Positions 1 through 5,987 of a stretch of 8,382 nt of DNA are shown here, piece by piece. The DNA is taken from contig JAUUYB010000040.1 in assembly GCA_030590605.1 (NCBI GenBank), positions 1 to 8,382 on the forward strand. The letters run 5' to 3'. Source of the stretch: Candidatus Woesearchaeota archaeon. GTDB lineage: Archaea > Nanobdellota > Nanobdellia > Woesearchaeales > JAUUYB01. Positions within the stretch are counted from its first letter, which is position 1. Each line of letters opens with the position of its first letter. The translations under genes were made by a program, and so were the position numbers. Under the pieces are notes generated by a model. It saw nothing but the letters and a program-made list of their open reading frames with translations, made no database searches and was not told the DNA's origin.

Positions 1-1116
1 AGCTATGAGTTCCGCAGCACCACCAGTCTCCAACGGATAGAACTCCCTCGCCTTCCATTTTTTATAGATATCAGTCCCTTTCAACACCATACATGGATAG
101 ATCTTAAGCATGTCAGGCCTGAATCCAGAGTCAGTGAATATCTTCTTCATCCCTGACAAATCCTTTTTTGGATCCACTCCGGGAAGACCGGGCATCAGAT
201 GGTAATTGATCTTGAACCCCCTATCTTTCAGGACTCTTGTAGCGACTTTCGAGTCCTCTACTGAGTGACCTCTTCCGATAGATTCCAAGACATCATCATA
301 GACTGTCTGGACGCCTAACTCAACCCGCGTGCAACCGAGCTTCAGGAGCAAGTCTGCCTGGATCTCGCTGGCCTGATCAGGTCTTGTCTCAACAGTAAGT
401 CCGACACACCTCACAGTCGCAGTCTGATTCTTCTTTTGCTCTCCTGCAAGAGTCCCAACCCTTTCTTTTCTCACTTTCAGTATCTTCTTTCTTACTTTCT
501 CCTCGCGAGAATGGTCTTGGATGTCTCCCGGGAGATCGAAGAAACGCTTGAATCCGATGATGTCGACTACGCCTTTATCGAAGAATCGTCTTCCGAAATC
601 GTTCATAGCCTTGAAGCAATCAGTGATGAAAGAAAGCTGGTAGGCTACCGGCGTCGCAGGGAATGTCCCCCCCATAATTATCAATTCAATCTTTTCAGGG
701 ACATGACCTGTAACAACATACTGCTCAAGCCGATTCCAGACCTGAAGATATGGATCGAACAAGTTCCTTATGGCTCTCCTGGTCGCCGGCTCCTTGCCGG
801 TATAAGATTGAGGGACAGAACCGAACTCTGAGTCAGGCCCGCCAGGACACATAGTACATTTTCCATGCGGGCATTGACGGGGCTTTGTCATCACTGCTAT
901 CACTGCAACTCCAGATAGCGATCTTGTCGGCTTAGTCTGGAGTATAGACAGTTTCGGTAGGTCTATTGGTCTTGCGTGAAGAAGAACATCGATATCTGTA
1001 GGGATCTTTTTCATGCGATGAGGACTGCATAGCATGATCTTTTTCTTTGTTATCTGATCCTTTGTAGGACTGTTCGACTTTATCCAATCAATGAGTTCCT
1101 CATAGTAATCCTTCAT
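1..1116 (-). CDS. elp3: Elp3-family radical SAM tRNA uridine-34 modification enzyme (C-terminus cut by window edge)
   Basis: Archaeal Elp3 modifies the wobble uridine (U34) of tRNAs, using a radical SAM domain together with an acetyl-CoA-binding KAT domain to begin cm5U-type side-chain formation. The window holds the first 372 residues in one open frame; the KAT domain would lie beyond base 1. Visible family signatures are the iron-sulfur cysteines C82, C87 and C90 in CPHGKCTMCPGG, then the QSYTGKEP and DPYLQVWNRLEQY segments (about 103-133), MGGTF near 148-152, TVETRPD near 241-247, RVELGVQT near 264-271, and HLMPGLPG near 306-313. The ATG at 1116 is chosen because a TATA box (1140-1147) starts 31 bases upstream, implying a leaderless mRNA. 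It is separated by 39 bases from the end of the upstream small membrane-protein gene. Identity is near certain; completeness cannot be judged. Confidence 0.95.
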   Translation of the reverse strand, partial: MKDYYEELIDWIKSNSPTKDQITKKKIMLCSPHRMKKIPTDIDVLLHARPIDLPKLSILQTKPTRSLSGVAVIAVMTKPRQCPHGKCTMCPGGPDSEFGSVPQSYTGKEPATRRAIRNLFDPYLQVWNRLEQYVVTGHVPEKIELIIMGGTFPATPVAYQLSFITDCFKAMNDFGRRFFDKGVVDIIGFKRFFDLPGDIQDHSREEKVRKKILKVRKERVGTLAGEQKKNQTATVRCVGLTVETRPDQASEIQADLLLKLGCTRVELGVQTVYDDVLESIGRGHSVEDSKVATRVLKDRGFKINYHLMPGLPGVDPKKDLSGMKKIFTDSGFRPDMLKIYPCMVLKGTDIYKKWKAREFYPLETGGAAELIA

Positions 1117-1139
1117 CAATTGAACAGAAACAATACTTG

Positions 1140-1147
1140 TTTATAAA
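1140..1147 (-). promoter_or_regulatory. TATA box for elp3
   Basis: On the minus strand this reads TTTATAAA. Its first T lies 31 bases before the elp3 ATG at 1116, so transcription should start at about 1117, at or next to the start codon. The box sits in the short gap after the membrane-protein gene, so elp3 can be transcribed independently of the upstream small genes. Confidence 0.6.
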
Positions 1148-1155
1148 TCATTTTA

Positions 1156-1389
1156 TTATTTCTTTGCCGCTTTTGTCTCGACTTTCACCAGTATGAAAGC
1201 GATCGCAACAACGGTCAGGAACAGCAAAGAGAATGGCAATACTACAAGGACATCCATCCCCCCGCCGGCAGGATACGTACTCAAATTTGATGGCTCGATG
1301 AAGAACATCAATACTATCAGGACAATCGTCAGATATATCACTGACACCTTGTGTGATTTTCTGAGATAAGTAAAGAAACCCATCAGCAT
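1156..1389 (-). CDS. Small two-helix membrane protein, function unknown
   Basis: This encodes 77 residues that I do not recognise as a named family. There are two hydrophobic segments long enough to cross a membrane: about residues 15-32 (VSVIYLTIVLIVLMFFI region) and 45-68 (MDVLVVLPFSLLFLTVVAIAFILV). They are joined by a short polar loop (EPSNLSTYPAGGG), and both ends are Lys/Arg-rich, suggesting both termini face the cytoplasm. The ATG at 1389 overlaps the end of the Cys-rich gene. A second in-frame ATG at 1383 forms a TGATG stop-start overlap with that gene's stop, so either start implies translational coupling. Coupling and a coherent two-helix hydropathy pattern support a real gene; function cannot be inferred. 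Confidence 0.62.
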   Translation of the reverse strand: MLMGFFTYLRKSHKVSVIYLTIVLIVLMFFIEPSNLSTYPAGGGMDVLVVLPFSLLFLTVVAIAFILVKVETKAAKK

Positions 1390-1679
1390 TTCATCTCTTT
1401 TAGCTTGTCAATGAAGTAGTGAAGGCAATCTACGGCACAGAACGTGGCCTTCTTCTTGAATCCTTCCGGGCCGAAGAGTATCGTGAATGTCGTCGTGCTT
1501 CCAGGATCGATGTCGTTTTGGCAGACCGCACAGAACTTCTCGTGTGATCTTTCCTTCTCTATTATCTTCTCTTTTACTAGCGCCCTAAAATCCAGATCCC
1601 CTTTTTCCACTCCTTGCTTTATGTTCATGAGCTCGTGGTGGTCCAGCTTCTCCAGCATGTCACTGATCATATACTTCAT
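1383..1679 (-). CDS. Small Cys-rich, probably zinc-binding protein, function unknown
   Basis: This encodes 98 residues. The N-terminal half is charged and probably helical (DMLEKLDHHELMNIKQGVEK onward). The C-terminal half has two cysteine pairs, CAVC and CAVDC (CxxC and CxxxC), separated by about 27 residues that include FTILFGPEGFKKKATF, and ends in another Cys. This arrangement suggests a treble-clef or zinc-ribbon fold; no family name is claimed. The frame stays open to a GTG at 1688, but the ATG at 1679 is preferred because GGTGAT (1684-1689), complementary to the 16S rRNA 3' end, lies four bases before it. The stop overlaps the membrane-protein start, so the two are co-translated and may work together. 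The cysteine spacing argues strongly that it is real; the role is unknown. Confidence 0.8.
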   Translation of the reverse strand: MKYMISDMLEKLDHHELMNIKQGVEKGDLDFRALVKEKIIEKERSHEKFCAVCQNDIDPGSTTTFTILFGPEGFKKKATFCAVDCLHYFIDKLKEMKC

Positions 1680-1683
1680 CACT

Positions 1684-1689
1684 ATCACC
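1684..1689 (-). promoter_or_regulatory. Shine-Dalgarno of the Cys-rich gene
   Basis: The minus strand reads GGTGAT four bases before the ATG at 1679, matching part of the archaeal Shine-Dalgarno GGAGGTGAT. It overlaps the possible GTG start at 1688 and so argues for the downstream ATG as the true start. Confidence 0.6.
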
Positions 1690-1699
1690 CTTTTTCATG

Positions 1700-1737
1700 A
1701 AAAAAACGAAGGGCCCTTAGGACAAGCCTAGGGACCC
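1700..1737 (-). terminator. Hairpin followed by T7: candidate terminator after the AbrB-like gene
   Basis: Bases 1711-1721 and 1727-1737 form an 11-position stem with one C·A mismatch and one G·T position, closing a five-base loop (1722-1726). Read on the minus strand, this GC-rich hairpin begins 32 bases after the AbrB-like stop and is followed by TTCG and a run of seven T (1706-1700). This resembles an intrinsic terminator. It lies immediately before the Shine-Dalgarno of the Cys-rich gene, so it could be an attenuator between the two genes rather than a full stop. Confidence 0.55.
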
Positions 1738-1769
1738 CTCTTCCAAACCGATTTTTCGCCAAATAAGTG

Positions 1770-1943
1770 TCATTTGTATTCTTCTATCTCTTCAAACTCT
1801 ATATACCATCTCTGAAGCTCTTTATCATAGGTGAAAACCACCTCATGTTTCCTATCTTTGTCTATTGCAAATAGGATCGGCATCGGTATCGTCGTCTCGA
1901 ATGAGCTTCCTCTGCGGTACAGCTTCCGTCGTATCGTCGTCAT
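1770..1943 (-). CDS. SpoVT/AbrB-like small DNA-binding protein
   Basis: This encodes 57 residues from the ATG at 1943. The segment RRKLYRRGSSFETTIPMPILFAI resembles the start of a swapped-hairpin AbrB/MazE-type domain: a basic strand, a short Gly-Ser turn, then a strand and a proline-rich turn. It is followed by HEVVFTYDKELQRWYIEFEE, a second beta-rich part. Such proteins are usually dimeric DNA-binding regulators or antitoxins; no partner toxin is adjacent, so a free-standing regulator is more likely. The frame is open upstream to TTG codons at 1958 and 1956, but no clear TATA box at leaderless spacing or strong Shine-Dalgarno settles the start, so the ATG is a choice of convenience. It is transcribed divergently from the radical SAM gene. 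Family assignment is probable, the DNA target unknown. Confidence 0.72.
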   Translation of the reverse strand: MTTIRRKLYRRGSSFETTIPMPILFAIDKDRKHEVVFTYDKELQRWYIEFEEIEEYK

Positions 1944-1958
1944 CGTCTCTGTCAACAA

Positions 1959-2088
1959 TATACTTATTTTTTGATATCTATTTGTTATTACTTTTTACTA
2001 TCTCTTTTTTGTAATTTTAGTCTTTATATATCTTTTTATTTTTTTACATCTATTTATATTAATATTTATACTTATATTCTCTCAGAAG
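1959..2088. other. AT-rich divergent intergenic spacer
   Basis: This spacer is almost entirely A and T, with long T-tracts on the plus strand and repeated TTTATAT-like motifs (for example near 2022-2030, 2053-2058 and 2066-2070). It separates the minus-strand AbrB-like gene from the plus-strand radical SAM gene. The frame open through it in phase with the radical SAM gene gives a low-complexity I/Y/F/S/L peptide that does not look like protein. It probably carries promoter elements for both genes, but no minus-strand TATA box could be assigned with confidence. Confidence 0.5.
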
Positions 2089-2096
2089 TTATTAAT
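2089..2096 (+). promoter_or_regulatory. TATA-like box for the radical SAM gene
   Basis: TTATTAAT begins 32 bases before the ATG at 2121, preceded by CAGAAG as a possible BRE. This spacing matches that of the other leaderless promoters in the window. The box is weaker than consensus, and surrounding AT richness offers alternatives further upstream, so confidence is moderate. Confidence 0.42.
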
Positions 2097-2120
2097 AAGA
2101 GGACACACCCCACCAGGACC

Positions 2121-3185
2121 ATGAAAAGGACACCATATCATTCATTTACCTCAGGATATCTAGCCAAAGGATGCAGACAATGTGTCAAAGGCAGGAAACT
2201 CGTGCTGTTCGTGACCGGTATCTGCGCCTCAAACTGCTTTTACTGCCCTATATCGGATCAGAAAAAAGGACAGGATGTGGTCTATGCGAATGAATGGCCT
2301 AACCCAACTTTTCAAGACATCCTGACAGAAGCACGGCTAACAGAAGCGCAAGGCGCAGGGATAACCGGGGGAGACCCTCTTTGTGCGCTCAATAGGACGA
2401 CAAAGATGATACGCGGGCTAAAGAAAGAATTCGGAAAAGAATTCCACACCCATCTCTACACCCCACTAAAACTTGTAACACGCGAGGCGCTTACCTCTCT
2501 TTACAAAGCAGGTCTTGATGAGATCAGATTCCACCCAGACCTATTCAAACGAGAGGAATGGAAACGATTAGATCTCGCATCAGAGTTTGATTGGGATATA
2601 GGTGTCGAAATCCCTGCTATCCCCTTGTACCCTAAAGAGACCAAGAAGCTTATCGATGCCATCGTCGGAAAAGTGAGTTTCCTAAACATTAACGAACTCG
2701 AGTACTCGGACTCTAACTCCCAGGACTTCGGCAAGAGAAAGCTCATAGTGAAAAACTATATCTCATACGGAATCGAAGGAAGCGAGGAGATGGCCATAGA
2801 CATGATAAGGTATGTCGAGAAGAAAGAATATCCTCTACGCGTCCATTTCTGCACAGCGAAACTCAAAGACGCAGTGCAGCTCTCAAATAGGATCAAGATC
2901 AGAGCAAGGAATGTCAAGAAACCTTATGATAAGGTCACACCTGCAGGAACGCTTACAAGAGGAGTCATCTACCCCCTTGATGGGGAAGATCCAAAAACCC
3001 TCGCGGAACAGATCGCCAAGAGGTTCCGTGTCAAAAAAGACTGGATAGCTGCAGAGAAGACCAGGGTGCTCATCAGAGAGAAAGAAGCAAGGAAGATAAG
3101 CAAGAAGATACCAAATAAATGTTCTATCGTCGAAGAATATCCGACTTATGATCGTCTAAAAGTAGAAGAACAACCGCTTCAATAG
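2121..3185 (+). CDS. COG2108-type radical SAM protein (related to pyruvate formate-lyase activating enzymes)
   Basis: This encodes 354 residues. The radical SAM cluster motif is C35-x3-C39-x2-C42 (GICASNCFYCP), which binds the 4Fe-4S cluster and SAM. The SAM-contacting GGD/E motif is GITGGDP (about 80-86). A further pair, C18 and C21 in KGCRQCVKGRKLVLFVTG, and the segment DVVYANEWP are features I associate with the archaeal COG2108 family, whose substrate I do not know to be established. The downstream part (about 150-300) contains conserved-looking blocks DEIRFHPD, IGVEIPAIP and FLNINELEYSDSN, as expected for the rest of a partial TIM barrel. The ATG at 2121 is chosen over upstream in-frame codons because the upstream translation is low complexity and a TATA-like box lies 32 bases before it. 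The end overlaps the convergent signal peptidase gene by seven bases. Radical SAM identity is certain; the reaction is unknown. Confidence 0.92.
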   Translation: MKRTPYHSFTSGYLAKGCRQCVKGRKLVLFVTGICASNCFYCPISDQKKGQDVVYANEWPNPTFQDILTEARLTEAQGAGITGGDPLCALNRTTKMIRGLKKEFGKEFHTHLYTPLKLVTREALTSLYKAGLDEIRFHPDLFKREEWKRLDLASEFDWDIGVEIPAIPLYPKETKKLIDAIVGKVSFLNINELEYSDSNSQDFGKRKLIVKNYISYGIEGSEEMAIDMIRYVEKKEYPLRVHFCTAKLKDAVQLSNRIKIRARNVKKPYDKVTPAGTLTRGVIYPLDGEDPKTLAEQIAKRFRVKKDWIAAEKTRVLIREKEARKISKKIPNKCSIVEEYPTYDRLKVEEQPLQ

Positions 3186-3712
3186 ATGATTGCAATAAGG
3201 ATACGCCTGATCTGGTCGAACCGGACCTTAAGAGGGTCCTGTTGCCTCAAGTTGTCTCCTTTTGTAATCGCAAACCATCCTTCATCATCCTCACCTATCT
3301 CGATGACACGATGGATGATGACTCCTTCCCTCAATTCGGTAACATATGAGATTATGTCACCAACATGTATCATCTCAGGGGAAGAAGGAACTATCTGAAT
3401 CGCATTCGCTCCCTGGTCTATGATCGGGTCCATAGAATTGGTGTCAGTGAACTTCGCCCACTCTGCATCTTCTATATCGATAATCACTCCTGCATTTGAT
3501 ACATGAATCTGACTTTCATTCACCCAATCATGAGGAGAAATCCTGTCTACAGGTTCTGTGTCGAATACAAAGAATATATCATCAGTCCCTTCTGTTCTTG
3601 GGACAGGATCCGTGTCACCTATCATGATAGCAGAACTCGCCAGCCAACCAGCTAGAAAAATTACGATCGCGAACGCCACTCGCTTCACCATGGACAGACT
3701 GTCTCCTGACAT
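3179..3712 (-). CDS. S26 family (archaeal/ER-type) signal peptidase-like serine protease
   Basis: This encodes 177 residues. Residues about 11-31 form one N-terminal membrane anchor (RVAFAIVIFLAGWLASSAIMI), followed by an acidic linker and a catalytic domain outside the membrane. Catalytic candidates are S93 in TNSMDP, H134 in GVIIHRV and D153 in TKGDN, the Ser-His-Asp arrangement of archaeal and ER signal peptidases instead of the bacterial Ser-Lys pair. The family cleaves signal peptides from exported proteins; this short, single-anchor form could also be specialised for particular substrates. The ATG at 3712 is preferred because a strong BRE/TATA begins 33 bases upstream, implying a leaderless mRNA. 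A second ATG at 3691, with GGAG 11 bases before it, is the alternative and still keeps the anchor. It converges on the radical SAM gene. Family confidence is high, substrate unknown. Confidence 0.87.
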   Translation of the reverse strand: MSGDSLSMVKRVAFAIVIFLAGWLASSAIMIGDTDPVPRTEGTDDIFFVFDTEPVDRISPHDWVNESQIHVSNAGVIIDIEDAEWAKFTDTNSMDPIIDQGANAIQIVPSSPEMIHVGDIISYVTELREGVIIHRVIEIGEDDEGWFAITKGDNLRQQDPLKVRFDQIRRILIAIIY

Positions 3713-3737
3713 ATTGTCACTGAATGGTGATAACTTG

Positions 3738-3752
3738 TATATAAACCTTTCT
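3738..3752 (-). promoter_or_regulatory. Strong BRE plus TATA box for the signal peptidase gene
   Basis: The minus strand reads AGAAAGG followed by TTTATATA, a near-textbook archaeal BRE/TATA pair. The first T of the TATA box (3745) is 33 bases before the ATG at 3712, placing the start of transcription at about 3715. It closely resembles the distal element upstream of psmB (GAAAG then TTTTATATA). Confidence 0.72.
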
Positions 3753-3790
3753 ATGGTTACTACTATATAATGACTATTTTATATATATGT

Positions 3791-3803
3791 TAAAAAAGAA
3801 AAT
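3791..3803 (-). terminator. Oligo-T tract after the 38-residue gene
   Basis: The minus strand carries TTTTCTTTTTT about 14 bases after the stop of the small acidic gene. Oligo-T tracts without a hairpin are the usual archaeal termination signal, so the gene has its own probable transcript end before the signal peptidase promoter. Confidence 0.5.
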
Positions 3804-3815
3804 CAAACGAGAAGG

Positions 3816-3932
3816 TCACTCCTCCTCATCCTCAAAATCAGAAACATCATACCCATCTGCATAACTATTGTCTTTTTCCAGGGTGTCTTCATAATTGATG
3901 TAGGTCATGTCTTCATAATCATCCATATCCAT
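3816..3932 (-). CDS. Small, highly acidic 38-residue protein, function unknown
   Basis: This short frame starts MDMDDYEDMTYINYEDTL and ends SDFEDEEE. Of 38 residues, 17 are Asp or Glu and only one (K20) is basic; there are five Tyr, one Phe and no Cys, Arg or Trp. No membrane segment or signal peptide is present. A near-perfect Shine-Dalgarno, GGAGG, lies five bases before the ATG, a TATA box is found at 3978-3985, and a T-tract follows the stop, so the unit has all signs of an expressed gene. It lies 129 bases downstream of fttA on the same strand, behind that gene's T-rich terminator. Such composition suits a disordered peptide that binds a basic partner or mimics nucleic acid, but that is inference. 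I do not recognise a family. Confidence 0.68.
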   Translation of the reverse strand: MDMDDYEDMTYINYEDTLEKDNSYADGYDVSDFEDEEE

Positions 3933-3937
3933 CAGGT

Positions 3938-3942
3938 CCTCC
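3938..3942 (-). promoter_or_regulatory. Strong Shine-Dalgarno of the 38-residue gene
   Basis: The minus strand reads GGGGGAGGACCTGATG. The GGAGG core is five bases from the ATG at 3932, the best Shine-Dalgarno in the window, and is the main evidence that the very short frame is translated. Confidence 0.7.
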
Positions 3943-3952
3943 CCCTTTTAGC

Positions 3953-3968
3953 TTCAGGAAATCCTGAA
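3953..3968. promoter_or_regulatory. 16-base palindrome at the predicted transcription start of the 38-residue gene
   Basis: Two 7-base arms, TTCAGGA and TCCTGAA, flank a two-base centre. The palindrome covers the start site (about 3955) predicted from the TATA box at 3978-3985. It could be an operator, or a small 5' hairpin if transcribed. No second copy was noticed in the window. Confidence 0.4.
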
Positions 3969-3977
3969 CTCACTCAT

Positions 3978-3985
3978 ATTTATAA
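3978..3985 (-). promoter_or_regulatory. Candidate TATA box for the 38-residue gene
   Basis: The minus strand reads TTATAAAT. The predicted start at about 3955 would leave a leader of roughly 23 bases containing the Shine-Dalgarno. A second box, TTTATAAA at 4019-4026, is an alternative and would give a leader of about 60 bases. Confidence 0.45.
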
Positions 3986-4032
3986 TTTTCTAGAAAACAG
4001 GAGGAAAACTACTTTTCATTTATAAAGCGATG

Positions 4033-4059
4033 AAAAAAATATGAAAAAACAAAGAAAAA
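4033..4059 (-). terminator. Run of T-tracts after fttA
   Basis: Starting three bases after the fttA stop, the minus strand holds T5, T3, T6 and T7 tracts separated by one to four bases. This is the classic archaeal U-rich terminator. FttA (aCPSF1) itself acts at such U-rich 3' ends, so the operon probably ends here through its own product. Confidence 0.65.
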
Positions 4060-4061
4060 CA

Positions 4062-5951
4062 CTACTTTAGACGCAAGGATTCTAGATTTCTAGGACAATT
4101 AGTCTCAACCCTATTCTTCTTATGGATAGAAGATGCAAGATCAAGGCATCGCGAATTCTCACCATGATTTATGATCACTTTCTTCGGACGCGGGTTACAT
4201 GCAGACACGAAATTCATGAGCTGCTTCCTATCAGAATGATTCGTGATCTCAATCCGATGGACCTCCATCTTGATCTGGACAATCTCAGTTCGGGGGCCGT
4301 TCCTGAAACCGATCTCCCTCTCTCCACGTTGGATACGCTGTCCAAGAGAACCATCTCCCTGATAGCAAGAGAACACAAGGGAATTCTTAGGATTCTCAGC
4401 AAATGCACGAAGATACTGCACAGAAGGGCCTCCTACAAGCATACCAGATGTAGCGATAATGACACATGGACCTGTCTCCTCGATGACCTGCTTCCTCTCT
4501 TTCATGCCCGCAACTCTCTTGAATATCTTAGCTAAGAAAGGATTTTGGTCCTTATGGAAAATAGATTTCCTCACGATGCTGTTAAGGAACTCAGGATAAG
4601 CTGTATGGATCGCGGTGACGTCCCAGACAAGGCCATCTATCAAAACAGGGATATCTCCAATCTTGCCCCGTTTCCAGAGCTGTTCTATCATGATCATGAT
4701 CTCCTGCGCCCTACCAGAACCAAGAGTCGGAATCAGTACCTTCCCTCCTCTGGACAGAGTGTTCACGATGATCTCTCTCAAGTACTCATCAGCCTCTTTC
4801 TGTGGAGGCAAAAGGTTATCTTTCGCACCATAAGTCGATTCGATAATCAAAGTCTCAAGACGAGGGAACTCAGTACTGGCAGCCTCAAGAAGCCCGGTCC
4901 TGCCGTACTTCAGATCAGATGTATAAAGCAGATTATGCAGGCCGTTACCGATATGCAGATGTACCATGGAAGAACCGATCATATGGCCTGAATTGTATAA
5001 AGTGAGCCTGACATCCGGGGTGACGTCTGAGACCTCGCCCCAATCGAGGCAGATAGTATGCTTGACCATCTCTCTCACATCTTCCTGGGTAAAGAGCATG
5101 TCTTTTCCCTCCCCCCTCATTATCTTGATGTAATCCAAGAGAAGCAAAGACATGACATCCCTAGTAGGAGCGGTACAGTAAACAGGTCCCCTGTAACCCA
5201 TCTTGAAAAGCCAAGGAAGAAACCCGCAGTGATCCAGATGAGCATGCGATATTATGACTGCGTCAAGATCCTGAAGGTTGAACTCAGGCGCCTCAAGCAT
5301 AGGATATGGCTCGTCTTCAGATGCGACATTGACTCCACAATCCAGAAGCACCCTGGATTCAGGAGTCTGTAAAAAAAGCGAGGACCTACCGACCTGTCTT
5401 CCGCCGCCGAGTACGGAAAGACGGACCCATTCCTTCCTCTTCTCCCGGATCCAACCGTCATATATCCTATGACCTACACTGTCCAGGAACTTTCTCCTGT
5501 AATCTGAATTCTGATAGAGGACAGAACGGATATTTTCAATAATCTCGGACCGAATAGCTGCAGTCCTCCTGATGATCGGAACCCAATATACCTCTTTCCT
5601 TATCTGACGCAGGATAGATCCTTGCTTGCCTATAGCAAGGCCAGGTTTCTCTGTCTCGATTATGATCCTTGACCTTTCCTTGTCGAAGATGATCTGCGCA
5701 ATCCCAGACTCTTCAGGGATAAGCTTCCTTATGATCTTCTCAGCTTTCTCCTGATCCACAGTGATGGACGGATCCGGTCGAAGCTCGATCCTTTTCTTGA
5801 TGTTATCCACGATCTTCTTGATCACTCCTTTGTTATCTAAGAAGAACTCTCTGTCTGTCGTGTAGAGGACGATGTTCGCCCCTTCAAAAACAGCTGAGCT
5901 AACTTTCTCTTTTGGAAGCTGACTAAGAATCTCATTAATGATGGTTGCCAT
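4062..5951 (-). CDS. fttA: KH-domain beta-CASP ribonuclease, transcription termination factor aCPSF1/FttA
   Basis: Archaeal CPSF1/FttA is an endo- and 5'-3' exonuclease that cuts nascent RNA at U-rich sites and causes transcription termination. The protein has 629 residues, the usual full length. N-terminal KH domains occupy about 1-145, with a GxxG-type loop IGKQGS at 107-112. The metallo-beta-lactamase part begins at about 175 (GGGRQVGRSS 182-191, DCG 204-206), with the zinc motif HAHLDH at 236-241, H323 in SGHMIGSS and D346 in TSDLKYG. The beta-CASP insert contains ESTYG at 371-375 and SGMLVGGPS at 502-510. HSD at 572-574 and H596 (INHGE) complete the site. Where I expect FSGHSD, this copy reads ITNHSD. 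The ATG at 5951 has GAGGT eight bases upstream. It follows psmB by 36 bases on the same strand, so the two are co-transcribed, an order also found in Methanocaldococcus. Confidence 0.97.
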   Translation of the reverse strand: MATIINEILSQLPKEKVSSAVFEGANIVLYTTDREFFLDNKGVIKKIVDNIKKRIELRPDPSITVDQEKAEKIIRKLIPEESGIAQIIFDKERSRIIIETEKPGLAIGKQGSILRQIRKEVYWVPIIRRTAAIRSEIIENIRSVLYQNSDYRRKFLDSVGHRIYDGWIREKRKEWVRLSVLGGGRQVGRSSLFLQTPESRVLLDCGVNVASEDEPYPMLEAPEFNLQDLDAVIISHAHLDHCGFLPWLFKMGYRGPVYCTAPTRDVMSLLLLDYIKIMRGEGKDMLFTQEDVREMVKHTICLDWGEVSDVTPDVRLTLYNSGHMIGSSMVHLHIGNGLHNLLYTSDLKYGRTGLLEAASTEFPRLETLIIESTYGAKDNLLPPQKEADEYLREIIVNTLSRGGKVLIPTLGSGRAQEIMIMIEQLWKRGKIGDIPVLIDGLVWDVTAIHTAYPEFLNSIVRKSIFHKDQNPFLAKIFKRVAGMKERKQVIEETGPCVIIATSGMLVGGPSVQYLRAFAENPKNSLVFSCYQGDGSLGQRIQRGEREIGFRNGPRTEIVQIKMEVHRIEITNHSDRKQLMNFVSACNPRPKKVIINHGENSRCLDLASSIHKKNRVETNCPRNLESLRLK

Positions 5952-5959
5952 TATAATAT

Positions 5960-5964
5960 ACCTC
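5960..5964 (-). promoter_or_regulatory. Shine-Dalgarno of fttA
   Basis: The minus strand reads GAGGT eight bases before the ATG at 5951, within the 36-base gap after the psmB stop. No promoter is evident in the gap, which fits translation from a psmB-fttA message. Confidence 0.6.
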
Positions 5965-5987
5965 TAAATGTCTACCCCGGACAAGAA

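Noticed and set aside
436..831. 131-codon plus-strand open frame
   Set aside because: It lies fully antisense to elp3, whose frame shows the complete radical SAM signature; the plus-strand product has no recognisable pattern.
1680..1688. GTG start at 1688 for the Cys-rich gene
   Set aside because: The GTG lies inside the Shine-Dalgarno GGTGAT; the ATG at 1679 is correctly spaced from it.
1691..1704. Perfect 14-base palindrome TTTTTCA/TGAAAAA before the Cys-rich gene
   Set aside because: It is made of two homopolymer runs and overlaps the terminator T-run, so the symmetry is easily accidental.
1971..2120. Fifty extra N-terminal codons on the radical SAM gene
   Set aside because: They translate the AT-rich spacer into a low-complexity I/Y/F/S/L stretch; the family N-terminus fits the ATG at 2121, which also has a properly spaced TATA-like box.
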